Of a stretch of 29,092 nucleotides of DNA, positions 1 to 6,391 are shown one piece after another (position 1 is the stretch's first letter; the number at the start of each line of letters is the position of its first letter). The translations under genes were made by a program, and so were the position numbers. Origin of the DNA: a virus; IMG/VR virus record IMGVR_UViG_3300021197_001321, positions 1-29,092 of that record; one strand, given 5' to 3'. The notes below the pieces were generated by a model. That model was not told where the DNA came from. It saw only the letters and a program-made list of their open reading frames with translations, and did no database searches.

Positions 1-258
1 GATGACCCTGCTCAGCATAAACAATCCCATGTAATTTACCTTACTGATGCAGGTAGTTGGACAGGTAATTTTGTAGCGTTGCCTAATAATAGAGTGCGAG
101 CTACGAGTCCTGCTCTTTGGCGTACAGGTGAAGGTGCTCCTGATTTTGCCCCGTCACAATGGGTGCATTCTGCAGAAGGGCATGATTCTTATTTAGACCC
201 TATTACTACGTTCAATAATTTATATTCAGAAGGTAAAAAGAAAGGGAAGAAAAAATGA
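1..258 (+). CDS. C-terminal 85 residues of an unrecognised protein (5' partial)
   Basis: Frame 1 is open from the first base to a TGA at 256-258, so the window starts inside this gene. The visible tail contains Trp/Pro-rich segments (ALWRTGEGAPDF, PSQWVHSAEGHD) and ends in a lysine cluster, EGKKKGKKK. There is no transmembrane segment and no motif I can assign. The stop overlaps the next start (ATGA at 255-258), which suggests translational coupling to the membrane protein that follows. From position a portal, terminase or other virion protein is possible, but the sequence does not show which. The reading frame is secure; the function is unknown. Confidence 0.75.
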   Translation, partial: DDPAQHKQSHVIYLTDAGSWTGNFVALPNNRVRATSPALWRTGEGAPDFAPSQWVHSAEGHDSYLDPITTFNNLYSEGKKKGKKK

Positions 259-533
259 CACCTATAAAAGATATGGATGGTGATGGTACTATCGATGCAG
301 ATGATATTGTTCTGCAAGAGGCAAGCGATGCTCATGATAAACAAGAAACTCAGAGGTATATGGCTATTTGTGCTTTTGCGTTGATGGTTTGTATGACTAT
401 TGTTTTGTGTACGCCTATAATTGGTGATGAGCGAGTCACTGCACTTAGCGGTTTAATTAGTTCTATGTACTTTGCACTCGCTAGTCTTTGTGGGGCGTAC
501 ATGGGGTTTAGTACATGGGCGAATAAAAAATGA
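255..533 (+). CDS. Small two-TM membrane protein with an N-terminal EF-hand-like loop
   Basis: The 92-aa product begins with a near-canonical calcium-binding loop at residues 6-17 (DMDGDGTIDADD). Acidic residues fill loop positions 1, 3, 5, 9 and 12, with Gly at 6 and Ile at 8. A charged linker follows, then two hydrophobic helices at about 35-56 and 62-85 and a short basic tail, WANKK. It overlaps both neighbours by ATGA (255-258 and 530-533) and sits directly before the holin, so a role in lysis or membrane disruption is plausible: an auxiliary holin, antiholin or regulator. That is inference from position. The calcium binding is predicted only from the loop pattern, which also occurs in dockerin-type repeats. 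I do not recognise a named family. Confidence 0.75.
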   Translation: MTPIKDMDGDGTIDADDIVLQEASDAHDKQETQRYMAICAFALMVCMTIVLCTPIIGDERVTALSGLISSMYFALASLCGAYMGFSTWANKK

Positions 534-931
534 TAAATTTGTTAGGCTCTTTAGTCCAACCCGTTACAGGACTGCTTGATAAATTTATAGAAGACAAAGA
601 TCAAAAGAACCAACTAGCGCATGAAATATCTACAATGGCAGAACGCCATGCCCAAGAGCTTGCCAAAGGTCAGTTAGAAGTAAACAAGGCCGAAGCACAA
701 AGCAGGAATGTTTTTATAGCAGGATGGCGTCCTTTTATTGGTTGGACGTGCGGTGTCGCAATGGCTTACAACTATGTTGTTCACCCAATAATGGTTTTTA
801 CATTAGCACAATTAGATTATCTTGTTGCTATCCCTGCCTTAGATCTAAGTGAAATGATGCCTGTATTGATGGGTATGTTAGGGCTAGGAGGGTTGAGAAG
901 TTTTGAGAAATTCAAGGGGATATCTAAATGA
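530..931 (+). CDS. Holin, GTA-type three-TM family
   Basis: The 133-aa product matches the layout of the '3TM holin for gene-transfer-agent release' family. An amphipathic charged N-terminal half (residues 1-60, including KAEAQSRNVF) leads into the hallmark AGWRPFIGWTCG at about 64-75. Hydrophobic segments follow at about 66-92 and 94-122, with a basic tail, FEKFKGISK. In this family the protein permeabilises the inner membrane so that the endolysin reaches the peptidoglycan. The start overlaps the upstream stop by ATGA, and its own stop overlaps the endolysin start by ATGA (928-931), a typical coupled holin-endolysin pair. No spanin gene is visible nearby. Confidence 0.85.
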   Translation: MINLLGSLVQPVTGLLDKFIEDKDQKNQLAHEISTMAERHAQELAKGQLEVNKAEAQSRNVFIAGWRPFIGWTCGVAMAYNYVVHPIMVFTLAQLDYLVAIPALDLSEMMPVLMGMLGLGGLRSFEKFKGISK

Positions 932-1380
932 CGTTTATGTTATCAACAAGAAGCAATGAAAGATTAGAGGGTGTAAACAGCACTTTAGTCAAAGTTGTTA
1001 AAAAAGCTATTACAGTAACTACGATTGATTTTGGGGTTATCTGTGGTAAGCGAACCATAGAAGAGCAAGAGTCTTTATTTGCTAAAGGTGCAACGAAAAC
1101 TATGAAATCTAAACATTTAGATGGTAGAGCAGTAGACCTTATGGCTTATGTTGATGGGCGTGGCTCTTGGGAATTAAATGTTTATGACGAAGTAGCTGAT
1201 GCTATGGCAGAGGCTTGTCGTGAACTTAACGTCGTCGTCCGTTGGGGCGGTGCATGGACTACAGCAAACATTGCTGCATGGGAAGGTACAATGGAAGAAG
1301 CTATGATGAATTATATAGATATTCGTAGGGGAGAAGGTAAAAGACCATTTATAGATGGTCCTCATTTTGAGTTAATGTAA
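928..1380 (+). CDS. Endolysin, M15-family L,D-peptidase (L-alanyl-D-glutamate peptidase type)
   Basis: This 150-aa zinc peptidase would cleave the stem-peptide link of peptidoglycan at lysis. The family zinc ligands are visible: SKHLDGRAVDL at 61-71 supplies His63 and Asp70, and PHFEL at 145-149 supplies His146, with Glu148 as the catalytic base. The upstream GKRT (40-43) corresponds to the conserved Arg region. Length and layout fit stand-alone M15 phage endolysins. Residues 112-140 form a longer loop than usual before the final His. There is no signal peptide, in keeping with holin dependence. AAGGGG at 914-919 lies 8 nt from the ATG. The stop overlaps the next start (TAATG at 1378-1382). 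Confidence 0.9.
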   Translation: MTFMLSTRSNERLEGVNSTLVKVVKKAITVTTIDFGVICGKRTIEEQESLFAKGATKTMKSKHLDGRAVDLMAYVDGRGSWELNVYDEVADAMAEACRELNVVVRWGGAWTTANIAAWEGTMEEAMMNYIDIRRGEGKRPFIDGPHFELM

Positions 1381-1574
1381 TGTCGGACCTTTACATATAC
1401 GACAAAATGTTGAAGAATGTCCGTGAACGGCAAGATATGCTAAAAGAGGCTCTTTGTTTTGGGCCTGTATTAGATTTTACCGCATTCAAGGAACTCCGAG
1501 CGAGGCTTGGGGAACTTGCTATAACTGAACAGGATCTTAAAGACCTGCTAGAAAAGGTAACTGATGATGACTAA
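1380..1574 (+). CDS. Small conserved-type protein of unknown function (64 aa)
   Basis: This short, mostly helical, charged protein starts within the endolysin stop (TAATG) and ends overlapping the co-chaperonin start by about 10 nt. The C-terminal half (LRARLGELAITEQDLKDLLE) looks like a helix-turn-helix-like pair of amphipathic helices ending in an acidic tail, VTDDD. There is no transmembrane segment or cysteine pair. I cannot assign a family. The tight overlaps on both sides and the absence of a competing frame support real coding. A small assembly factor or structural peptide would fit the position. Confidence 0.65.
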   Translation: MSDLYIYDKMLKNVRERQDMLKEALCFGPVLDFTAFKELRARLGELAITEQDLKDLLEKVTDDD

Positions 1575-2055
1575 GACACTACTTGTTCCCGATCATTATG
1601 TGGACAAAAAGCCAAAAGCCCCCCCAAAAGAAAAGAAAAAAGTTGGAGCCTTAGAACAAGCGTATGTTCGCGCGGAAGACCGTTTTTTAGACCCTTCAAA
1701 AATATCTGGTAGCGCATTAGGAAGATTGCCTCAACCTACAGGATGGCGAGTATTGTTACTCCCCTACCAAGGTAAAAAGCAAACTGATGGAGGCATTATC
1801 GTACCAACAGAAGTTAGAGAAAGAGAAGCATTAGGTACTGTTTGTGGATATGTACTTAAAGTTGGCCCTTTAGCTTATTTAGATACAGATAAGTTTGGTG
1901 AAAACTCAGAGCCTTGGTGCAAAGAAGGTGATTGGGTTATTTTTGGAAGGTATGCAGGAAGTCGGTTTAAAATAGAAGGTGGTGAAGTTCGTCTTCTTAA
2001 CGATGATGAAATCATTGCTCGTATAACTGACCCCGACGACATACTGCATTTTTAG
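1564..2055 (+). CDS. Phage-encoded GroES-like co-chaperonin (Cpn10 fold)
   Basis: Residues 57-155 follow the Cpn10 pattern: PTGWRVLLLP (the first strand, as in IRPLxDRV), then TDGGIIVP at 74-81, which corresponds to the mobile loop that docks to GroEL through a hydrophobic tripeptide (here IIV). GTVCGYVLKVGP, EGDWVIFGRYAG and DDEIIARI follow at 91-153. The known role of GroES and of phage T4 gp31 is to cap the host GroEL ring during folding, and for gp31 this is required for the capsid protein. The protein is longer than the usual ~97 aa: a basic N-terminal extension of about 55 residues (KKPKAPPKEKKK) and an inserted loop near 104-120 are extra. It lies directly before the scaffold and capsid genes, consistent with a capsid-folding role. 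The start is one of two adjacent ATGs (1564 or 1567). Confidence 0.85.
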   Translation: MMTKTLLVPDHYVDKKPKAPPKEKKKVGALEQAYVRAEDRFLDPSKISGSALGRLPQPTGWRVLLLPYQGKKQTDGGIIVPTEVREREALGTVCGYVLKVGPLAYLDTDKFGENSEPWCKEGDWVIFGRYAGSRFKIEGGEVRLLNDDEIIARITDPDDILHF

Positions 2056-2068
2056 GACGGAGTAGAAA

Positions 2069-2977
2069 ATGGCTGAAGCACAACAAGAAATAGAGTTTGA
2101 AGAATCTGAAAACGAAGAAAACATTGAAGTAGATCTTTCAGAAAAACAAGAGCAACCTGAAGTTGAAGTTGTTGATAACGCACCGGAAGAAAAAGATACC
2201 GCTGAATTAGAGCAATACAGTGAGGGGGTACAGAAACGTATAAGCAAGTTGACGGCAAAAATGCGAGAAGCAGAACGCCGTGAAAAAGCAGCTTTGACTT
2301 TTGCTCAGGCAACGAAACAAGAACTTGATGATGTGCGTAGGAAAACAAGTACATTAGATAATTCTTATGTAGCAGAGTTTGAAAACAGAGTAACGGCTGA
2401 AAAAGAACTTTGGAAAAGTACCCTGAAAGAAGCTATAGATCGTGGAGATATTGATGCACAGGTTGAAGCGCAAGGTAAACTTGGCGAGCTTGGTGTACAC
2501 ACTGAACGATTAGCTCAAGTAAAAACACAAAGAGAGCGACAGGCACAACAGCCACAACAGCCACAACAACTTACTCCATACCAACAACAACAGTTAGCAA
2601 AAACGCCTCCCCCACCAGACCCTAAAGCCTCTGATTGGGCATCTAAAAACGAATGGTTTGGTACGGATGAGCCTATGACATTAACAGCATTTAGTATTCA
2701 TAAAACGTTGGTTGATACTGAAGGGTATGACCCACAGAGCGATGAGTATTATAATGAAGTTGATAGAAGAATGCGAACAGAGTTCCCACATAAGTTTGGA
2801 AACGCCCCTGCTCGTAACCGTAATTCTGGTCCTGCGGTTGCTAGTGCAAACCGTGGTTCGACCAGATCAAAGCAACAAAAAATCAAACTTACAAAATCTG
2901 AGGTTGCTATTGCTGACAAACTCGGTGTAAGTTATGAACAATATGCGAGGCAAAAGCAACGCCTCCAAACATCGTGA
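2069..2977 (+). CDS. Probable capsid scaffolding / head assembly protein
   Basis: The 302-aa product has the composition expected of a scaffold. An acidic N-terminus (residues 1-50, rich in Glu) is followed by a predicted coiled coil at about 50-150, a Gln/Pro-rich linker at about 155-185 (PQQPQQLTPYQQQQ, TPPPPDP), and a basic C-terminal region with a helical motif, KLTKSEVAIADKLGVSYEQY. Basic C-terminal helices of scaffolds commonly bind the capsid protein. It precedes the capsid genes by about 1 kb. GGACGGAG at 2054-2061 is a good ribosome-binding site. No protease domain is visible. The assignment rests on position and composition rather than a diagnostic motif. Confidence 0.7.
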   Translation: MAEAQQEIEFEESENEENIEVDLSEKQEQPEVEVVDNAPEEKDTAELEQYSEGVQKRISKLTAKMREAERREKAALTFAQATKQELDDVRRKTSTLDNSYVAEFENRVTAEKELWKSTLKEAIDRGDIDAQVEAQGKLGELGVHTERLAQVKTQRERQAQQPQQPQQLTPYQQQQLAKTPPPPDPKASDWASKNEWFGTDEPMTLTAFSIHKTLVDTEGYDPQSDEYYNEVDRRMRTEFPHKFGNAPARNRNSGPAVASANRGSTRSKQQKIKLTKSEVAIADKLGVSYEQYARQKQRLQTS

Positions 2978-2985
2978 GGATAACT

Positions 2986-3450
2986 ATGTCTGAAAGAAGC
3001 CCACGCTCTTCCCAATCAAGGGAAAAAGAAAGCCGAATTAAACCTTGGCGACCCCCGTCTCAATTAGACGCACCACCACCCCCAGAAGGCTATCATCATC
3101 GTTGGATCCGTGAAACTGTTATGGGTTACGACGATAGAAAAAACCTTTCTGCCCGCCTTCGCGAAGGCTTTGAACTTGTTCGCGCTGATGAGTATCCAGA
3201 TTTTGAAGCCCCTACAGTACAAGATGGCAAACATGCCGGAGTAATAGGGGTTGGCGGTCTGATACTTGCAAGGTTTCCTGTTGAAACAAATAAACAACGG
3301 AACGATTATTTCAAAAACAAAACAGATGATCAAATGAAAGCCGTTGATAATGATTTGTTGAGGGAACAACATCCATCAATGCCTATTAGTAAACCTGATA
3401 GGCAGTCTCGTGTAACCTTTGGTGGATCCGATAATGGATCCGATTCTTAA
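2986..3450 (+). CDS. Conserved-type small virion/assembly protein, unknown function (154 aa)
   Basis: I choose the ATG at 2986 (MSERSPRSSQ) because GTGAGGA at 2974-2980 gives a well-spaced ribosome-binding site. The frame also contains an upstream GTG at 2974, which overlaps the previous stop. The protein has a Ser/Arg/Pro-rich disordered N-terminus (residues 1-45), then a compact core with YDDRKNLSARLREGFELV and a Gly-rich hydrophobic stretch, HAGVIGVGGLILARFPVE. It ends in a hydrophilic tail, GGSDNGSDS, encoded by a duplicated 10-base unit (TGGATCCGAT at 3423-3432 and 3435-3444). I recall this architecture from marine phage capsid regions, but no function is established that I can cite. A head-associated role is inferred from its place between the scaffold and decoration genes. 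Confidence 0.7.
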   Translation: MSERSPRSSQSREKESRIKPWRPPSQLDAPPPPEGYHHRWIRETVMGYDDRKNLSARLREGFELVRADEYPDFEAPTVQDGKHAGVIGVGGLILARFPVETNKQRNDYFKNKTDDQMKAVDNDLLREQHPSMPISKPDRQSRVTFGGSDNGSDS

Positions 3451-3471
3451 TCTTTTATAGGAGAAAAACTC

Positions 3472-4086
3472 ATGGCGAACATTGATTCCCCATTTGGTCT
3501 TCGTCCACATAACAAGATAGGGTCTACACCGAACGGCAATGGATTGACGCCTTATAAAGTACAAATTCCTGGAGTAGCAGGTTCATCAAGCGCAATATAT
3601 CAAGGCGATATGGTGATCCCTCTTACAAACGGTCTTGTAGATGTAAGTGCGGCAGACGGTGGTTCGGTAGCGATTCTTGGTGTTATGGGCGGTTGTCAGT
3701 ATACTGCCTTGGACGGAACGCCTACTTTTAATAACTACTATCCTGGAACAGCATCTCTTAAATCAGGCACAGAAGCGACTGTGTTTATTTATGATGATCC
3801 TATGCAAGTGTTTGAAATATCGTGTGATGCAACGCTAACTAATTTAGCAACTGCAACAGCACTTATTCATTCTAATGCTGAGGGTGCAGGTTTCGGTTCT
3901 ACAACAGGAAGTGCTAATATTTCTATTGGCGAGCTTTCTGTAGCTACAGCAGGAGCTACTACTGCAACAGATAACTTCAGAATCGTCGGGTTTAAAGACG
4001 TAGAAGGTATTGATTATGCGGCAGCAGGTGTGATTGCTTTAGTTAAGTTGAACCTTCCCTTCCATGTAGCTACAACCGGAATCTAA
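3472..4086 (+). CDS. Putative capsid decoration / head structural protein (204 aa)
   Basis: The protein begins MANIDSPFGLRPHNKIG and is rich in Gly, Ala, Thr and beta-type segments throughout, with no membrane helix or catalytic motif. It lies just upstream of the major capsid gene, separated by a 12-base gap that holds the capsid ribosome-binding site. Similar ~200-aa proteins beside the capsid gene in marine phages are usually regarded as head decoration or minor head proteins. Its own ribosome-binding site is TAGGAGA at 3458-3464. Function is inferred from composition and position; it could equally be a capsid-stabilising cement protein. Confidence 0.65.
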   Translation: MANIDSPFGLRPHNKIGSTPNGNGLTPYKVQIPGVAGSSSAIYQGDMVIPLTNGLVDVSAADGGSVAILGVMGGCQYTALDGTPTFNNYYPGTASLKSGTEATVFIYDDPMQVFEISCDATLTNLATATALIHSNAEGAGFGSTTGSANISIGELSVATAGATTATDNFRIVGFKDVEGIDYAAAGVIALVKLNLPFHVATTGI

Positions 4087-4092
4087 GGAGGA
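4085..4092 (+). promoter_or_regulatory. Strong ribosome-binding site of the capsid gene
   Basis: AAGGAGGA lies 6 nt before the ATG at 4099. It is one of the two longest anti-Shine-Dalgarno matches I found in the window, in keeping with the very high copy number needed for a major capsid protein. An out-of-frame ATG at 4094 lies between it and the real start. Confidence 0.7.
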
Positions 4093-4098
4093 TATGAT

Positions 4099-5010
4099 AT
4101 GGCTATAGCAAGATCTCAACTCCTTAAAGAGCTTGAACCCGGACTTCATGCGCTTTTTGGATTGGAATACGATCGGTATGACAATGAACATGCTGAAATT
4201 TTTGAAACGGAATCTTCAGACAGAGCGTTTGAAGAAGAGGTAATGTTATCAGGGTTTGGTAGCGCACCAGTGAAAGGCGAAGGGCAAGCAGTTTCTTTTG
4301 ATACTGCCAACGAAGCCTACACTGCTCGTTACACCCATGAAACAATTTCCCTTGCGTTTGCGATAACTGAAGAAGCTGTAGAGGATAACCTCTATGACCG
4401 ACTTAGCTCTCGTTACACAAAGGCATTAGCTCGTTCCATGGCAAACACGAAGCAAGTTAAAGCAGCCGCTGTTCTAAACAATGCGTTTGACAGTGGTACT
4501 ACTTATGGTGATGGAAAAGAGCTTTGTGCTACAGATCATCCAACTGTAGGTGGTGGCAACTTTGCTAACGAGTTGGCAACAGCAGCTGACCTTAACGAAA
4601 CATCACTAGAGCAGTCTCTTATAGACATTTCTGCTTTTATTGATGAGCGTGGGTTGAAAATTGCTCTGCAAGGCCGTAAGATGATTATTCCACCTGCACT
4701 TCAGTTCGTAGCTGAAAGGTTGATGGCTTCTAATCTCCGTACGGGAACAGCAGACAATGATATTAACGCTGTTCGTAATATGGGAATGCTCCCAGAAGGT
4801 TATGTGGTAAACCACTTCCTAACCGATACGGATGCGTTTTTCATTAAAACAGATGCTCCTAACGGCTTTAAACATTTTGAGCGTAGCGCAATCAAAACTT
4901 CTATGGAAGGTGATTTTGATACAGGTAATGCTCGTTATAAAGCTCGTGAAAGATACAGCTTTGGGGTTTCAGACCCTAGGTGTGTGTTTGGTTCTCCAGG
5001 AGCCGCTTAA
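4099..5010 (+). CDS. Major capsid protein, Mu gpT-like (HK97-fold) family
   Basis: The 303-aa product carries the landmarks I associate with Mu-type major head subunits. There is an N-terminal helical arm (LLKELEPGLHALFGLEYDRY), a segment ETISLAFAITEEAVEDNLYD near the E-loop/spine-helix region, the phrase GDGKELCATDHPTVGGGNFAN, then DLNETSLEQSLIDISAFIDERGLKI split by short gaps, IIPPALQFVAERLM, and a C-terminal ERYSFGVSDPR. Hundreds of copies would form the icosahedral shell. No N-terminal protease-processed delta domain is visible, consistent with a separate scaffold (2069-2977). It has a strong ribosome-binding site and is followed immediately by two tandem terminators. Confidence 0.85.
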   Translation: MAIARSQLLKELEPGLHALFGLEYDRYDNEHAEIFETESSDRAFEEEVMLSGFGSAPVKGEGQAVSFDTANEAYTARYTHETISLAFAITEEAVEDNLYDRLSSRYTKALARSMANTKQVKAAAVLNNAFDSGTTYGDGKELCATDHPTVGGGNFANELATAADLNETSLEQSLIDISAFIDERGLKIALQGRKMIIPPALQFVAERLMASNLRTGTADNDINAVRNMGMLPEGYVVNHFLTDTDAFFIKTDAPNGFKHFERSAIKTSMEGDFDTGNARYKARERYSFGVSDPRCVFGSPGAA

Positions 5011-5014
5011 TATT

Positions 5015-5040
5015 AAGGGGGGATTATTCCCCCCTTTTTT
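5015..5040 (+). terminator. Rho-independent terminator 1 after the capsid gene
   Basis: AAGGGGGG (5015-5022), a six-base loop ATTATT and CCCCCCTT (5029-5036) form an 8-bp stem that runs directly into six T residues (5035-5040). It begins 5 bases after the capsid stop codon. This is a classic intrinsic terminator on the + strand. Confidence 0.9.
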
Positions 5041-5051
5041 ATTTAAATATC

Positions 5052-5079
5052 AACCCCCTTGTGCAAGGGGGTTTTTTTG
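5052..5079 (+). terminator. Rho-independent terminator 2, in tandem
   Basis: AACCCCCTT (5052-5060), a four-base loop GTGC and AAGGGGGTT (5065-5073) form a 9-bp stem overlapping a run of seven T (5072-5078). The arms have the opposite strand order to terminator 1 (C-arm first), so arms of the two hairpins can also pair with each other. Together they should strongly reduce read-through from the capsid operon. Confidence 0.85.
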
Positions 5080-5080
5080 T

Positions 5081-5146
5081 GTACGTTAATTTATCCCTGA
5101 CAGTTACATCGTGTAACTGACACTAGCCAAGACAGGAGAAATACAT
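5081..5146 (+). promoter_or_regulatory. Leader with perfect 8-bp hairpin, probable promoter/regulatory region
   Basis: After the two terminators, the gene at 5147 needs either read-through or a new promoter. The leader contains CAGTTACA (5101-5108), a TCG spacer and TGTAACTG (5112-5119): a perfect inverted repeat with a loop too small and no T-run, so it is not a terminator. CTGACA (5097-5102 and again at 5117-5122) resembles a -35 element, but I find no convincing -10 hexamer. AGGAGA at 5134-5139 is the ribosome-binding site. The hairpin may be an operator, a promoter element for a phage polymerase, or an RNA processing or stability structure. Confidence 0.45.
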
Positions 5147-5629
5147 ATGGCTAATACTACTTTCTCAGGACCAGTGCGTTCTGAAAACGGCTTTTCAGAT
5201 ATAACCAAAAATACAACAACAGGTGCTGTTACAAGCACTATGACTCTACAAACATATGAAGCAACAATTACCGTTGCAAATGGAGCGACAACAGGTAAGG
5301 AAGCTGCTATTGGTATTCCTTCTAACTTTATACCGATGGGCGTTACTGTAGCAGTGACTACTGCAGCAACAAATGCTGTTAATTTAGTTGATGTTGGTAC
5401 AGATGCTGATACAGACGGCTATGTAGATGGTATTTCTGCCGCCGTTAATTCTGTTGGGTTCAAAGGATTTTTTGGATGTAACGGTGTTCTTGGCATGTCT
5501 GGTTATACTACTGCCGCCAGTGGTGCTACAGCAGATGAAGTTGAGTTAGTTGTTTCAGGTGATCCTGGAAGTGACACAGTGCTCGTTCTGAAATTTTTCG
5601 GGATTTCTAGCTCGTCTGACGCATCATAA
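5147..5629 (+). CDS. Putative virion surface/decoration protein (160 aa)
   Basis: The product starts MANTTFSGPVRSENGFSDI and is Ala/Thr/Gly/Val-rich with regularly alternating beta-type segments (ATITVANGATTGKEAAIGIP, VAVTTAATNAVNLVDVG). There is no membrane segment or catalytic signature. The 'TTFSGPVRSENGF' opening is one I recall from marine phage structural genes next to the capsid gene. It is the first gene after the terminators, so it is probably transcribed at a level different from the capsid gene. A decoration protein is the likeliest role; a baseplate or spike component is the alternative. Confidence 0.6.
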   Translation: MANTTFSGPVRSENGFSDITKNTTTGAVTSTMTLQTYEATITVANGATTGKEAAIGIPSNFIPMGVTVAVTTAATNAVNLVDVGTDADTDGYVDGISAAVNSVGFKGFFGCNGVLGMSGYTTAASGATADEVELVVSGDPGSDTVLVLKFFGISSSSDAS

Positions 5630-5641
5630 GGAGAGCTCTTC

Positions 5642-5917
5642 ATGGCAAACTCAGATGTACAAGCTAAACGCCTGACAGGAACAGGAGCGGCCTCTACAGG
5701 TCGCGCTAGGCTACGTCAGGTGCAGGTTTTAGTAGCAGCAGGAGCAGGTCGTTTAACTTTTTCTGATGGCAGCGGTGGTTCAACTCTTTTAGATTTAGAT
5801 TTTACAGCAAGCCAAACACATTCTGTAAATATTCCAGATGAAGGAGTGCTGTTTACCTCAGATGTCCATGTTGCTACAGCCACAAACATTACTGCTTTGA
5901 CTATATTTTATGCGTAA
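5642..5917 (+). CDS. Small beta-rich virion protein (91 aa)
   Basis: The 91-aa protein alternates short hydrophobic beta segments with Gly/Ser turns (RLTFSDGSGGSTLLDLDF, VNIPDEGVLF, NITALTIFYA) after a flexible N-terminus. It contains no Cys or Trp and no recognisable domain. AAGGAG before the start, overlapping the previous stop region, provides the ribosome-binding site. Size, composition and the preceding decoration-like gene suggest a capsid cement or small tail-surface protein; this is inference. Confidence 0.6.
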   Translation: MANSDVQAKRLTGTGAASTGRARLRQVQVLVAAGAGRLTFSDGSGGSTLLDLDFTASQTHSVNIPDEGVLFTSDVHVATATNITALTIFYA

Positions 5918-5925
5918 GGAACCCT

Positions 5926-6210
5926 ATGGCTACTACGAAAGATGTCAAAAGAAGCCCGTCTGGTAGAATTACTTACCGTGGAATGTCTTTTTCAGGTTTT
6001 AACAAACCGAAAAGAACTCCAGATGGGCCAAAAAAATCAGCTGTTTTAGCTAAAAAAGGTTCAAACATAAAGCTAGTGCGGTTTGGAGACCCTAATATGT
6101 CTATTAAAAAAGACCAACCTGCTAGAAGAAAATCATTCAGAGCAAGGCATAATTGCGCTACTGCAAAAGATAAATTCAGTGCGCGATATTGGTCGTGTAA
6201 GGCATGGTAG
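5926..6210 (+). CDS. Basic protein of the phage 'SGFNKPKRTP...SFRARHNC' family (DUF6321-like)
   Basis: The 94-aa, strongly cationic protein has a conserved-looking order: SPSGRITYRGMSFSGFNKPKRTP, split across residues 10-32, then KKSAVLAKKGSNIKLVRFGD, and a C-terminal ARRKSFRARHNCATAKDKFS followed by ARYWSCKAW. I recall this C-terminal RKSFRARHNC...YWSCK block as a recurrent signature of small proteins in many phages, including T7-like and marine ones, with no proven function. Two cysteines (in HNC and WSC) and a His could bind metal. Nucleic-acid binding or DNA compaction inside the head is a reasonable guess from the charge. AAGGA at 5916-5920 is the ribosome-binding site. Confidence 0.75.
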   Translation: MATTKDVKRSPSGRITYRGMSFSGFNKPKRTPDGPKKSAVLAKKGSNIKLVRFGDPNMSIKKDQPARRKSFRARHNCATAKDKFSARYWSCKAW

Positions 6211-6212
6211 CT

Positions 6213-6371
6213 ATGGATGCAAAAGAAGTATTGAAGTTGCTAGAAAAGCATGAAGCAGAATGCGACAGAAGATACTCTCATATAGAAAAAGTGTTGGATA
6301 AATTAGACGTAAGAATGTGGGGCATTGTTGTTTTAATTATCGGTGCGGCTGCTTTAGATAAATTAATTTAA
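6213..6371 (+). CDS. Tiny single-TM protein with N-terminal charged helix (52 aa)
   Basis: This short gene fills the otherwise unexplained gap between two basic-protein genes. It starts MDAKEVLKLLEKHEAE, continues with a charged amphipathic helix (RRYSHIEKVLDKLDVR), then a single hydrophobic segment, MWGIVVLIIGAAALDKLI, at residues 35-52 that reaches the C-terminus. The layout resembles haemolysin XhlA-type or other holin-accessory proteins, and small membrane anchors. Its stop TAA (6369-6371) abuts the next reading frame. AAGG at 6199-6202 is a modest ribosome-binding site, 10 nt from the start; an in-frame ATG at 6204 is less well placed. No homology search was possible, so the family is unassigned. 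Confidence 0.7.
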   Translation: MDAKEVLKLLEKHEAECDRRYSHIEKVLDKLDVRMWGIVVLIIGAAALDKLI

Positions 6372-6391
6372 TGACTATATCGAGGAATCAA

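Noticed and set aside
2974-2988. GTG start at 2974 for the gene ending at 3450
   Set aside because: The same bases form the ribosome-binding site for the ATG at 2986, which is better spaced; the longer form adds only four residues.
3423-3444. Direct repeat containing two GGATCC palindromes as a possible regulatory or attachment site
   Set aside because: It encodes the hydrophilic GSDNGSDS tail in frame; a short coding duplication explains it.
5097-5125. A sigma-70 promoter built on CTGACA at 5097-5102
   Set aside because: At 16-18 bases downstream there is no acceptable -10 hexamer (ACACTA is the best), so I keep only a general regulatory call.
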